From positions 1-63,378 of the forward strand of contig NZ_JMDW01000024.1 of assembly GCF_000691525.1 (NCBI RefSeq): a DNA stretch of 63,378 nt, written 5' to 3'. The notes under the pieces are model-generated. The model searched no databases. It was not told where the DNA came from and worked only from the letters and a program-made list of their open reading frames with translations. The translations under genes were made by a program, and so were the position numbers. Source of the DNA: Mycolicibacterium neoaurum ATCC 25795 (GTDB lineage Bacteria; Actinomycetota; Actinomycetes; Mycobacteriales; Mycobacteriaceae). Positions 52,458 to 61,305 of the stretch are shown one piece after another. How positions within the stretch are numbered: the first letter of the stretch is position 1; each line of letters starts with the position of its first letter.

Positions 52458-52682
52458 ATGCTGCTCACGGTTCTGAAGGTGTCCTTGGTCGTTTTCATCG
52501 GCGTGGCGGTCCTCGTCTTCATCGCCACCTACGTGCGAAAGAGCAAGACGACAAACTTTCGCACGGAAGCGGACCCGAATCTGGGATCGCTGTCACAAAA
52601 GTGTGTTGTCCCGCCGACGCCGTTGCCGGAGTGGGCGTACTGGGAGGACGGCGAGCCGACCGAGGCTCCGAAGAACACGTAG
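52458..52682 (+). CDS. Small membrane protein downstream of the GMC oxidase (74 aa)
   Basis: This 74-residue protein has one N-terminal TM helix (LLTVLKVSLVVFIGVAVLVF), then a positively charged KSK, an acidic/polar segment and a single Cys (SQKCVVPP). It probably faces the cytoplasm with its C-terminus, or the reverse. ATG 52458 is 6 bp after the oxidase stop, so both are one operon. I do not recognise a family. It has no rubredoxin CxxC pairs, so it is not the missing electron donor. Confidence 0.7.
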   Translation: MLLTVLKVSLVVFIGVAVLVFIATYVRKSKTTNFRTEADPNLGSLSQKCVVPPTPLPEWAYWEDGEPTEAPKNT

Positions 52683-52685
52683 CGT

Positions 52686-52910
52686 TCAACGGTCAGCGCA
52701 AACTGCGTCGAGACCGGCCAGGCTGTCGTCGAATTCACGGCCGAGCCGGGAGAACTCATCGATGCTCTGCGTTGAGGGCGCGGTCGCCGACTCGTCCAAG
52801 TAGTGCGCTACCGCCGGGACCATCTCGTCGGCCAGTTGGGCCAACTGCGCGGCGTGAGTTGCGCGCCACCGATCAATTATCTCAGGTGCAAGAGAGGGGC
52901 TGAAACACTT
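52686..52910 (-). pseudogene. Reading frame without a proper start, between embC and the oxidase operon
   Basis: Starting right after the embC stop, an open frame on the emb strand ends at TGA 52686. It encodes a helical, protein-like sequence: IIDRWRATHAAQLAQLADEM, VPAVAHYLDES and DEFSRLGREFDDSLAGL. The only starts are TTG 52844 and ATG 52823 inside a helix, or rare ATT/ATA. It may be the 3' part of a lost gene left at a rearrangement junction, or a short gene translated after embC. I cannot name the parent family. Confidence 0.4.
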
Positions 52911-52913
52911 TCG

Positions 52914-55900
52914 CTAGCTCGGCCGCAGCGGCGCCGGACTCCACAGCCCACTGCGGGTAGCGGTGCCGAGTTCCAGCTCTGCGGGTTTCGCGTTCGGGTA
53001 GAACTGCCGCAACTGCTGCAGCGAACCCCAGTCGCGGAACCAGTCGTCGCGCAGATATGTCGGTACCGGCACCGCGCGCAGCAGGAGTTCGGTGATCCCG
53101 AGCGGACCGCCGCCGAGGTAGTCCATCACCGGCGAATTCGCCTCTGCCCCGAAGCGATCCGGCAGGATGCGCCACTTGGGCACCTCGGTCACGCCGTTGT
53201 TGTGGAAGAACGGCCGCTGGCACGGGAAGGCCAAGCCCACAAGCCAATCCAGCATCACCGGATCGTCTGACCCGACGACGTCCTGCAGGGTACGCAGTTC
53301 GGGGATCCGCGGCGGAGTGACGGCGATCCAGTGTTGGGGTGCCAGGTCGTCATCGGAGGCCACCAGCCGCACCTGGGTGGCCTCACCTGGAATGGCAGAC
53401 ATCGGAGCGCGCAGGTTGCGCCAGGCCGGCACCGCACCCACGTCGGCGAAACCGATTGTGCCACCCGGCTTGTCGGCGGACGCCTGCTCGTCGGTGGCCC
53501 ACTGCACCAACACCTCGCCGGCGTCGAACCGGCCTGCTGCGGCCACTACCAACAGCGGGCCGCGCTCGTCGCGCGGTGGCAGTCGGTACCAGGCCGACCG
53601 CAGTTTGGCCGGTTGCTGGGGTCCGGAGCGCCAGCTGCCCAGCACCGGAGTGCGGGCCGGATCGAGGTTGTAGGGCAGTCGGGCCTGCGAACCGTTGACG
53701 CCGGCCGCTGCAGTGGTACCGCCCTCGGTGCCTGGCTCGCTGCCGGTCTCGTCGCTGGCCTCGGAGTCGGCGAAATTGCTGTCACCGGGCTGGTTCATCA
53801 CCGGATCGGCCTCGATATCGTCCGGAATCCCGTTGGGACGGAAGCCGTCGGCGGTCACTGCCCCCAATGCGTCACCGACCGGGACGTCAACCGGCGTGAG
53901 CATCCCGACATTGGGATCCTGCTCGACCATGACATCGGTGGCCAGTCCGCAGGACTTGCCGGTCAGCGCCTCGAGATTGGATCGGCCGACCGTCCACGCC
54001 GGGTACTGGGTCACCACCGCCATCGTCAGGGAAACCACCTGGAACAGCACCACGGCCCAGGCGATCACGGCCAACGGGGCACCGGTGAAGCGTGTCCACG
54101 GCCGCTGCGGTGCCGGCCGTGCCGAAAAGTGCAGGTACGCGGCGACCAACAGGGCGAGCGCCGAGAAGCCGAGCAGGATGGTGGTGAACCCGAACCCGAA
54201 GGCAGGGAAGTCGTTCGACCACGGGACGCCGAAGTTCGAGACGTACCACCACCCGTTTACGGTGGCGAACGACAACGCCGTCACGAACAGGATCATCGCG
54301 GTGACGACGGTGCGGTTGCGTTTGGACTTCATCGCCGCGGCGGCAATGGCCACCGCCGCAAGCGCGCCGATCGAGCCCGCCAGGCCGGCCAACACGCCGA
54401 AGTGGTGTGTCCACTTGGTGGGGGTAAACATCAGCGACAGGAACGAGATGACGGTGATGCCGATCATCCGCTGTGCGGGACCGATCGCGGTCCCGGGGAT
54501 TCGGCCCTTGCGCAACGTCATCGCGATCGACAATGCGAGGGCCAGCAGCATGGCCAACACCGCGAAGCGACGCGCCACCGATCCGTCGGGGCTGGTGGTG
54601 AACAACCGCGAGTACCGGATGTGCTCGTCGAACCAGGCCAGGCTCGGGCCGATGGTGGACTTGAACGAACTGGCCTGCATCTCGCCGACCAGGGTCTGGT
54701 CGCGGAAGATCAAGAACAGGGTGACGGTGCCCGCGGCCGCCACGGGAGCCAGCAGTGCCCAGTAGCCGAAGCGCGAAACATGCGCGGCCACAATCGTCTT
54801 CAGTGGTCCGACGGCGACCAGGACCGCGCCGACCGCGGCGATTCCGGTCGGACCGGAGAACAGTGTCAGGGCCCCGATGATCAGGGCCACCGCCACCGGC
54901 AGCAGCCGACTGGTGGCGACGCCACGCTCGACCGAACACCAGGTCAGCAGGATCCCCAGCGCGATGATCGGCTCGGGGCGCAGACCGTTGTTCAGCGGCA
55001 GCCAGAACGCCAGGAACATCGCCGCCGCAGTCCAGGCCGCGGGCCTGGAGTGTTTGACCGCGACACCGAGCCGAGGGATCACCTCGCGGCTGATGATCCA
55101 CCAGCATGCGAGGCCCATCAGCAGGGTGGGCAGCCGCAACCAGATGCTGGCGGTGGAGACGTGCGCCCACAGCGCCAGCAGGTCGTAGTACCAGCCGAAC
55201 GGCGCCTCCGGGGTGCCGAACCAACGGTAGTAGTTGGCCATGTAACCGGCGTGCTCGGAAACCCGGGCCATGGTCAGGATGTAGCCGTCGTCGGCGGTAT
55301 TGGACCCGACGAAATGCCACCACACCATCAGGGTGGCGACCAGGGCGTCGAGCTTGGTGATCGACCACCAGCGTTGGGGCAGGAACCGACGGTGTCGCAT
55401 ACCGTCGGCGTTGTCGAGACGGTGCAGCGCGATCAGCGAGGCGATCGTCATCAGCAGGCCCAGCACCATCACCAGGGTCTTGATCAGGGTCGGCGAACTG
55501 CTGTAGCGGGTGTCGATGGTGGCCGAGAACGCCAGCCCGGGTGGGGCGGGGCCGGACAGGTCGGTGAAGACGCCGACGATCTGCGGGCGGAAGTCGTACC
55601 CACCGCGTTCGCCGCGGCGGGGTTCGCCGGGGTTGGGATCATCCGAATCCTGGGTCAGCCCGACGAACTCGCCGGTGACCTTGTCGGCGTGTGCGGTGAA
55701 CTTGAGTTCCCGGCAGTTCGGGCTGAGCACATCGATCAGCGGCGCGCTGACCACCGGGGTGTTGCGCACGATGACCAGCAGCTCGTTGTTGACCCGCTCG
55801 ATGAGCAGGCCGCGGTCGACAGCCTTGGGGGCCTGCTTGGGCACCGTGGAGAGCAGCACGTTGCGCTGACCGGTGAGATCCGCCGCCGCGCTGCAGGGGA

Positions 55901-56129
55901 TCGTGATGTTGAGGTCGGTGGCGACGTAGCCGATCAGGGGAGCGTCGACGCTGTCCAGAGTGTTGTTCTGCGGCCAGTTGAGGGTGGCGGTGGTCTGGGT
56001 GACCGGCAGGAACGGCGTCGCGATCGCCAGGATGGTGCCCAGCAGTCCGGCGACGATGGCGACCAGACGGGCGGTGCGGTGGTTGGTCGCCGTGTCGTTC
56101 ACGGAGCTAGATGGTAGTTGTCCGGCCAT
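52914..56129 (-). CDS. embC: Arabinosyltransferase EmbC
   Basis: This 1071-residue GT-C arabinosyltransferase acts mainly on lipoarabinomannan. The periplasmic N-terminal domain, the catalytic pair D280-D281 in TADDGYILTMAR, about 15 TM helices and the C-terminal binding domain (ending SPAPLRPS) are intact. Unlike EmbB it keeps Ile-Leu after DDGY. ATG 56129 overlaps the aftA stop (TGATG). By position next to aftA it is embC. In M. tuberculosis embA would follow directly; here a 3.4-kb segment with three other genes intervenes. Confidence 0.95.
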   Translation of the reverse strand: MAGQLPSSSVNDTATNHRTARLVAIVAGLLGTILAIATPFLPVTQTTATLNWPQNNTLDSVDAPLIGYVATDLNITIPCSAAADLTGQRNVLLSTVPKQAPKAVDRGLLIERVNNELLVIVRNTPVVSAPLIDVLSPNCRELKFTAHADKVTGEFVGLTQDSDDPNPGEPRRGERGGYDFRPQIVGVFTDLSGPAPPGLAFSATIDTRYSSSPTLIKTLVMVLGLLMTIASLIALHRLDNADGMRHRRFLPQRWWSITKLDALVATLMVWWHFVGSNTADDGYILTMARVSEHAGYMANYYRWFGTPEAPFGWYYDLLALWAHVSTASIWLRLPTLLMGLACWWIISREVIPRLGVAVKHSRPAAWTAAAMFLAFWLPLNNGLRPEPIIALGILLTWCSVERGVATSRLLPVAVALIIGALTLFSGPTGIAAVGAVLVAVGPLKTIVAAHVSRFGYWALLAPVAAAGTVTLFLIFRDQTLVGEMQASSFKSTIGPSLAWFDEHIRYSRLFTTSPDGSVARRFAVLAMLLALALSIAMTLRKGRIPGTAIGPAQRMIGITVISFLSLMFTPTKWTHHFGVLAGLAGSIGALAAVAIAAAAMKSKRNRTVVTAMILFVTALSFATVNGWWYVSNFGVPWSNDFPAFGFGFTTILLGFSALALLVAAYLHFSARPAPQRPWTRFTGAPLAVIAWAVVLFQVVSLTMAVVTQYPAWTVGRSNLEALTGKSCGLATDVMVEQDPNVGMLTPVDVPVGDALGAVTADGFRPNGIPDDIEADPVMNQPGDSNFADSEASDETGSEPGTEGGTTAAAGVNGSQARLPYNLDPARTPVLGSWRSGPQQPAKLRSAWYRLPPRDERGPLLVVAAAGRFDAGEVLVQWATDEQASADKPGGTIGFADVGAVPAWRNLRAPMSAIPGEATQVRLVASDDDLAPQHWIAVTPPRIPELRTLQDVVGSDDPVMLDWLVGLAFPCQRPFFHNNGVTEVPKWRILPDRFGAEANSPVMDYLGGGPLGITELLLRAVPVPTYLRDDWFRDWGSLQQLRQFYPNAKPAELELGTATRSGLWSPAPLRPS

Positions 56130-57979
56130 CAACCATTGGCCTGTGGTTTACGGATGGCCAGCACGAACGGTCCCTCGGTCGAGACGTCCCAGCGCTGGTC
56201 GTCGAAGATCGCCGGGTCCAGCGACACTTGGTAGCGCCGGACATTGGGTTGGTTGGGGTACACATCGGCTGCCAGTCGGAGGGTATAGCTGTCGGGCCCG
56301 CCTCGGCGCATCAGGAATACCGTCGGCGCGGGCCAGGGCAGCTGGTCCAGGGCCGTCGCAAACTGTTCGGGTGTGGTCAGCAGTGCCCAGCTCTCGATGG
56401 CGGCCGAACGGGCCTCGAACTGCGCCAACGGGTTTGCGTAATGCGATGTGAGGCCCTGGAACCCGTAGTAGGGGTAGAAGGACAGGAAGCTGTAGTCGGC
56501 GGTCAGCACGACTGTCTCGTTCGGTGGGCGGCCGGTGACCTCCCTGATGCGCTCGTCGAGCGCCCGGTAGTACTGCTCGGCCCCCGGCGGCCTGCGGTCG
56601 GCGCGCTGCCCGTAACCGTCGGTGTCGGTGTATGCGACGTTGATATCGGTGCGCAGGACGTCGGGGATGTCCTGGCTGAAGGTCAGCCCACCGATCAGGC
56701 CGATGGTGGCCGCGACGGCGACGACGTGCCGACCCGGATGCTGATAGCGGGCGACGGCGGCCTGCGTCAGCCAGATGAACCCGAAGGTGCCCGCGGCGGC
56801 CAGCAGAACGGACAGCGTGGGCTGCAGTCGGAACGACAGCAGGGTGGTGCCCAGCAGCGTGTAGAGCATCGACAGCAGTGACCACGCGTAGACGGCCAGT
56901 ACCCCGACGGCCAGCGGGCCCGCCGTCGACGATCTGCGGGCGTGCACCACCAGCCAGATGGTGCCCAGCATGCACAACGCACCCAGCAGGGTGAAGTCCA
57001 GCATCGGGAAGGTCAGCTCGGCACCGTCCATCGGCAGGTAGTGCCTGGCGGTCCCGGTATCGGCAGGCGCTCCGCGCAAGGCGGCCAGTAGGTATGGAGC
57101 CCAGGTCAACAACGCCAGGGCGCCGGCGATGACGGCGATGACGAGCAACCGCAGCAGCGGCACGACACTGCGCCGGGCAGCCGCGAGCACCAGCGCCATG
57201 AGGGTGATCGTGAAGGCGGCATACACCAGCAACAATGTGTAGAACAGTGCTGCCATACCGAGGAACAGCCCGGCAGCCACGATGGCTGCCCGGTTTGCGC
57301 CCTTCAGGCCCGACCAGGCGAGCACGAAAACCGGTGGCAGCAGGACGGTGATGACGGCGGCGTAGGGCTCGGCGGAGGTGTAAGCAAGGGTGACAGCCGC
57401 GGTCGCGGTGGTCACGGCCAGCGCTGTCTCGAAGCGCACCATCGCCGTCCACAGCACCAAGGCGACCGCGATCGCGGCGGTGATCGAGATGATGGCCCAG
57501 GGCTTGAACATCTCCCAGGCCGGCATGCCGGTCAGATCCGCCATCCGACCGCCGAGCCAGAACCAGCCGGCCGGGTAGTAGGGCGGCAGGCCTATGTAGG
57601 TCATATCGTGCAGGGCGGGGCTGTCGGCCAGCCGGGTCAGGTACTCCGTGCGGAACTGCTGATCGACCGAGATGCCGAACAGGTAGAGCCGGGTGGCGCC
57701 CAGCGGCATGGCCAGCGTCACCACCGAGAAGGCCGAAAGAAACACCACCGACGCGATGCGCGCCAGCAGTCGGCGTCCGCGTCGCCACAACACACCTGCG
57801 GCGAAAACTCCTGCCAGGCAGAAGAATTGACCGACAGTGGTGAGCGCATGCAGCTGGTTGGAGGAGTTGTAGGCGGGCCACTCGACACGGGCGATCGCCA
57901 GCAGTGCGATGACGGCCAGCGCCGTCGCGGTGGCGGCCGCGGCCAGCATCTGGCCGGCCGTCCTGGCCGCCAGGGTCAT
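56129..57979 (-). CDS. aftA: Galactan 5-O-arabinofuranosyltransferase AftA
   Basis: A 616-residue GT-C membrane enzyme that puts the first arabinofuranose on the galactan, priming arabinan growth. VEWPAYNSSNQLHALTTVGQ, TRLYLFGISVDQQFRTEY and TYIGLPPYYPAGWFW are highly conserved with M. tuberculosis AftA (Rv3792). YTDTDGYGQRADRRPPG and the end FVLAIRKPQ close the soluble C-terminal domain. ATG 57979 overlaps the dprE2 stop (TGATG). It is about 27 residues shorter at the N-terminus than the M. tuberculosis protein. Confidence 0.95.
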   Translation of the reverse strand: MTLAARTAGQMLAAAATATALAVIALLAIARVEWPAYNSSNQLHALTTVGQFFCLAGVFAAGVLWRRGRRLLARIASVVFLSAFSVVTLAMPLGATRLYLFGISVDQQFRTEYLTRLADSPALHDMTYIGLPPYYPAGWFWLGGRMADLTGMPAWEMFKPWAIISITAAIAVALVLWTAMVRFETALAVTTATAAVTLAYTSAEPYAAVITVLLPPVFVLAWSGLKGANRAAIVAAGLFLGMAALFYTLLLVYAAFTITLMALVLAAARRSVVPLLRLLVIAVIAGALALLTWAPYLLAALRGAPADTGTARHYLPMDGAELTFPMLDFTLLGALCMLGTIWLVVHARRSSTAGPLAVGVLAVYAWSLLSMLYTLLGTTLLSFRLQPTLSVLLAAAGTFGFIWLTQAAVARYQHPGRHVVAVAATIGLIGGLTFSQDIPDVLRTDINVAYTDTDGYGQRADRRPPGAEQYYRALDERIREVTGRPPNETVVLTADYSFLSFYPYYGFQGLTSHYANPLAQFEARSAAIESWALLTTPEQFATALDQLPWPAPTVFLMRRGGPDSYTLRLAADVYPNQPNVRRYQVSLDPAIFDDQRWDVSTEGPFVLAIRKPQANG

Positions 57980-58758
57980 CAGAGCGGAAGCTTGCGGAAG
58001 ACCGGCCGCGGGATGTGCCGAATCACGGACATCAGGTACTTGACCGGCCCTGGTGCCCAGACGAGCTCCTTGCCCTTGGCTGCGGAGGCGACGGCCAGTT
58101 CGGCGACGTCCTCCTTGTCGACGGTGAAGGGGGCCTCCTTCGCGCCGGTGGCCTTCCAGTGCTCCAGGGTGGTGGTGGTGCGGACCTGGCCGGGGCGGAT
58201 CACCAGGACGTGCACACCGAATTCGCGCAGGGCCTCGCCCAGACCGAGGTAGAAGCCGTCCAGGCCGGCCTTGGTCGAGCCGTAGACGAAGTTGGAGCGG
58301 CGCACTCGTTCCCCGGCCACCGAGGACATCGCGATGATCTGGCCGAAGCCCTGTGCGCGCATCTTCTGGCCGACCAGCACGCCGACCGATACCGCGGCGG
58401 TGTAATTGATCTGTGCGGTCAGCACGGCCTTGGCCTGGTTCTGCCACAGTTCCTCGGCATCGCCGAGGATGCCGAAGGCGACGATCGCCACGTCGACGTC
58501 ACCGTCGGCCCAGGCCGCGTCGATCACCGCGGGGTGGGCTGCGGTGTCCAGCGCATCGAAGTCCAGGTACTGCACGGACTTCGCGCCGGCAGCCTCCAGC
58601 TGTGCGACGGCGGCCGTCTTGCGCGGCGAGTCGGGCAGGTCGGCCAGGATCACCCGGGCCTTCGCGTCGCGCAGATAGCGCTCGACGATCGCCAAGCCGA
58701 TCTCGGAGGTACCGCCCAGCAGCAGGATCGTCTGCGGGTTTCCGGTCGCGTCAATCAT
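57979..58758 (-). CDS. dprE2: Decaprenylphosphoryl-2-keto-ribose reductase DprE2
   Basis: A 259-residue short-chain dehydrogenase which reduces the 2-keto intermediate made by DprE1 to decaprenyl-phospho-arabinose, using NADH. Visible are the cofactor motif LLLGGTSEIG, catalytic Ser145/146, Tyr159 and Lys163 (SSVAG, YGSTK), and the typical VAFGILGD. The C-terminal KYLMSVIRHIPRPVFRKLPL is basic and hydrophobic and may contact the membrane. ATG 58758 lies 33 bp after dprE1. Confidence 0.96.
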   Translation of the reverse strand: MIDATGNPQTILLLGGTSEIGLAIVERYLRDAKARVILADLPDSPRKTAAVAQLEAAGAKSVQYLDFDALDTAAHPAVIDAAWADGDVDVAIVAFGILGDAEELWQNQAKAVLTAQINYTAAVSVGVLVGQKMRAQGFGQIIAMSSVAGERVRRSNFVYGSTKAGLDGFYLGLGEALREFGVHVLVIRPGQVRTTTTLEHWKATGAKEAPFTVDKEDVAELAVASAAKGKELVWAPGPVKYLMSVIRHIPRPVFRKLPL

Positions 58759-58791
58759 GGAGGGGTAAGGCCTTTCTGGAGCGGCTCGCGG

Positions 58792-60201
58792 TCAGAGGAG
58801 TTCGAGACGGCGAGCCATGTCGGAGGCAAACACGCCGTGTGGGTCCGCCTTGCGGCGGGTGGCGATCCATTCGTCGATGCGCGGGTACATCTTGTGGAAC
58901 TTCTCGGCGCTCACCCGGGAATCTTTTGCGGTGTACACCCGGCCGCCGAATTCCATTGCGCGGTCGTCGAGTTCGTTCAGGAACTCGTTGACTCCGGCTT
59001 TGATGGGGAAGTCCATCGCGACGTTCCAACCGGCCATCGGGAAGCTCAGCGGTGCCCGATTGCCGGGGCCGAAGAGTTTGAAAACGTTCAACGCGGAGTA
59101 CTGCCCGCTGGTCTGGATCCAGCGGATGATGGCCTTGAACTCGTCCAGCGCATCGGGCGGCACCAGGAACTGATGCTGCGCGAAACCCTTTGGGCCATAA
59201 GCATTGTTCCACCCGCTGATGAGATCGAGCATGTGGTAGAACTGCGACAGGTTCATGATCTTGCCGGAGTACGTGCCGCCGAGGCGGTAGTACACCTCAC
59301 CGATCGCGGTGAACGACAGCTTGTTCATCGCACTCACCGGGAAGATGTCGGGCACCTTCAGCAGTTGCGGGGCATCGAACTTCAGCGGGTTCTTCGCCAG
59401 CTTGGGCGGAAGCTGATCCAGTTTGGCCAGGCTGCCGCGGCTGACGGCGGCACGGCCGAGCTTCGGCGGGGGGCTGATCAGGTCGAACCAGGCGCTGGAG
59501 TAGGTGTAGTTGTCCTCGCTGCCGTCGGTATGCACCGCGATCGTCTCGTCGAGGTCGCGGGTGGCGACGCCGTCGGCGATGAAATACGCGGTCTCGGTGC
59601 GGGTCATGGCGATCCGGGCCCGGATCACGATGCCGGTCAGCCCGTTTCCGCCGATGGTTGCCCAGAAGAGTTCGCTCGTGTCGCCGTCCGGGGTGAGCGT
59701 GCGCACCTCACCGTCAGCCATCAGCAGATCCAACGACCGCACATGGTTGCCGAAGCTGCCCGCGCTGTGATGGTTCTTGCCGTGGATGTCGGAGCCGATG
59801 GCGCCGCCTACGGTGACCTGTCGGGTGCCCGGCAACACCGGGACCCACAGACCGAACGGAAGCGCGGCCTTCATCAGCTGGTCCAGGCTGACGCCGCCGT
59901 CGACGTCGGCGATCGCGGTCTCACTCGATATGGAGTGGATGCGGTTCAGCGGGGTCATGTCGACGACGATGCCGCCGCCGTTGCAGGCGTGATCGCCGTA
60001 GGAACGGCCGAGGCCGCGGGCGACGATGCCGCGCGTGTACGGCGATGATGCGGTGCCCGTGTGGCCCGCGGCGTCCGCCACGCGCTTGACGGTGGCGGCG
60101 ATGACCTCGACGTCGGGGGTCGAGAGCACGTGAGCCACGCTCGGCGCGGTGCGGCCGAAGCCGGTCAGAGCGCGCGGAACGAGGTGGGGTTCGGTAGTCA
60201 T
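58792..60201 (-). CDS. dprE1: Decaprenylphosphoryl-beta-D-ribose oxidase DprE1
   Basis: This 469-residue FAD oxidase of the VAO type starts the epimerisation of decaprenyl-phospho-ribose. The FAD region GRSYGDHACNGGG, H140 in SDIHGKNHH (M. tuberculosis His132) and K426 in YTAKDSR (Lys418) fix an offset of eight. At residue 395 (equivalent to Cys387), the sequence GWNVAMDFPI has Ala where M. tuberculosis has Cys in GWNICVDFPI; the codon is GCG at 59017-59019. Cys387 is the residue covalently bound by benzothiazinones. ATG 60201; gene 40 bp after gtrA. Confidence 0.97.
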   Translation of the reverse strand: MTTEPHLVPRALTGFGRTAPSVAHVLSTPDVEVIAATVKRVADAAGHTGTASSPYTRGIVARGLGRSYGDHACNGGGIVVDMTPLNRIHSISSETAIADVDGGVSLDQLMKAALPFGLWVPVLPGTRQVTVGGAIGSDIHGKNHHSAGSFGNHVRSLDLLMADGEVRTLTPDGDTSELFWATIGGNGLTGIVIRARIAMTRTETAYFIADGVATRDLDETIAVHTDGSEDNYTYSSAWFDLISPPPKLGRAAVSRGSLAKLDQLPPKLAKNPLKFDAPQLLKVPDIFPVSAMNKLSFTAIGEVYYRLGGTYSGKIMNLSQFYHMLDLISGWNNAYGPKGFAQHQFLVPPDALDEFKAIIRWIQTSGQYSALNVFKLFGPGNRAPLSFPMAGWNVAMDFPIKAGVNEFLNELDDRAMEFGGRVYTAKDSRVSAEKFHKMYPRIDEWIATRRKADPHGVFASDMARRLELL

Positions 60202-60241
60202 GTCAGTGGCAGACGATACCGGTCGGGCTGCCGGGGCAGGT

Positions 60242-60652
60242 TCAACGCAGCCGGAATATCACCGTGCGCTGCACGACGAAGTTGATCACCGTGGCCGTGC
60301 CCTGGGCAATGACGAATGCCACCGGCACCTGCCACGGTCGGCCCTCGAACTGCAGGTAGAACAGGTAGTTGATGCCGACCTGGACGGCGTAGGTCAGCGC
60401 GTAGAGCACCATCACTGCGACGAATCGGGCCCGGCTGGGTTCGGCCCGGAAGGTCCACCTGCGGTTGATCAGGTAGGCCGTCGTCGTACCGGCGATGAAG
60501 CTGAGTGTCTTGGCCACGTTGACGTGCAGCCCGAGCTGCAGCATCAGCACGTAGAGACCGAAGTCGACGATCGCCGACAGACCTCCGGTGATGACGAACC
60601 GGGTCGCCTGGACGCGCAGGCTCAGGGGCTCGTTTTCCGGGGTCGCGGTCAC
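60242..60652 (-). CDS. GtrA-family membrane protein (Rv3789-like)
   Basis: A 136-residue protein with four TM helices: FVITGGLSAIVDFGLYVLML, VAKTLSFIAGTTTAYLI, VLYALTYAVQVGINYLF and VPVAFVIAQGTATVINF. NRRWTFR between helices 2 and 3 and QRTVIFR at the end are GtrA hallmarks. The M. tuberculosis homologue Rv3789 has been suggested to flip decaprenyl-phospho-arabinose or to serve as an anchor for arabinosylation enzymes; the exact role is debated. GTG 60652 has a -10 at leaderless spacing and heads the operon gtrA-dprE1-dprE2-aftA-embC. Confidence 0.92.
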   Translation of the reverse strand: MTATPENEPLSLRVQATRFVITGGLSAIVDFGLYVLMLQLGLHVNVAKTLSFIAGTTTAYLINRRWTFRAEPSRARFVAVMVLYALTYAVQVGINYLFYLQFEGRPWQVPVAFVIAQGTATVINFVVQRTVIFRLR

Positions 60653-60658
60653 GCGGGC

Positions 60659-60664
60659 AGCTTA
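60659..60664 (-). promoter_or_regulatory. Candidate -10 of the gtrA-dprE1-dprE2-aftA-embC operon
   Basis: On the minus strand TAAGCT lies six bases before GTG 60652, consistent with a leaderless message. Only 29 bp separate this start from the divergent HD gene. Confidence 0.45.
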
Positions 60665-60681
60665 CGGGCAACAATGGGGAG

Positions 60682-61305
60682 GTGACCGATCTGCTCCTGC
60701 AGTGGCAGGCCCTGCTCGGGCGCCACACGACCGCACCGGAGATCGGCGCGGCCGGTGCCGCGCTGTTGAACCGCTGGTCGGAGCCGCACCGGCGCTATCA
60801 CGATCGGGGTCATCTGGAGGGCGTGCTGCTCGCCGCCGACGAGCTGGCCGAGTACGCCGATGACCCGGACGCCGTGCGACTGGCGGCCTGGTTCCACGAT
60901 GCGGTGTACGCCGGCGCGCCCGATGACGAGGAGAACAGTGCGCTGTTGGCCGAGTCAGAGCTTGCCGCGCTCGGTGTCGACGCAGCGTTGGTGGCCGAGG
61001 TGGCCCGCCTGGTGCGGATGACCGCCGAGCACAATCCAGCGGAGACCGACCGCAATGGTCAGGTGCTATCCGATGCCGACCTGGCCGTGCTCGCACTGGA
61101 GCCGCAGGAATACCGCAACAACACCGCCAAGGTGCGGGCCGAATACGGCCATGTGTCCGATGCGGACTTTCGGGCGGGCCGAGCCAGGATCATCAGGACG
61201 TTGCTCGCCGAACCCTCGCTGTATCGCACGCCCGACGGCCGTCGCCTGTGGGAGGCCGCGGCGCGGCGCAATCTGGAAATGGAGTTGGCCGCCCTCACCG
61301 GGTGA
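60682..61305 (+). CDS. HD-domain phosphohydrolase-like protein
   Basis: A 207-residue all-helical protein of the predicted metal-dependent HD superfamily. H40 and H44 lie in YHDRGHLEGV, and the HD doublet is H72-D73 in WFHDAVYAG; a later Asp lies in LSDADLAVLA. This covers the expected H...HD...D set. The substrate is unknown. GTG 60682 has GGGGAG directly before it, too close for a standard RBS, so the start is somewhat uncertain. The 3' end overlaps the convergent regulator by 11 bp. Confidence 0.8.
   Translation: MTDLLLQWQALLGRHTTAPEIGAAGAALLNRWSEPHRRYHDRGHLEGVLLAADELAEYADDPDAVRLAAWFHDAVYAGAPDDEENSALLAESELAALGVDAALVAEVARLVRMTAEHNPAETDRNGQVLSDADLAVLALEPQEYRNNTAKVRAEYGHVSDADFRAGRARIIRTLLAEPSLYRTPDGRRLWEAAARRNLEMELAALTG

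Noticed and set aside
52458..52682. Rubredoxin partner for AlkB
   Set aside because: Only one Cys and no CxxC pairs; it is a membrane peptide.
49525..52913. Insertion sequence or prophage between embC and embA
   Set aside because: No transposase, integrase, inverted terminal repeats or tRNA attachment site found; composition is like the surroundings.
53331..56117. 928-codon plus-strand open frame opposite embC
   Set aside because: Shadow of embC; low-complexity Arg/Gly/Gln sequence without start context.
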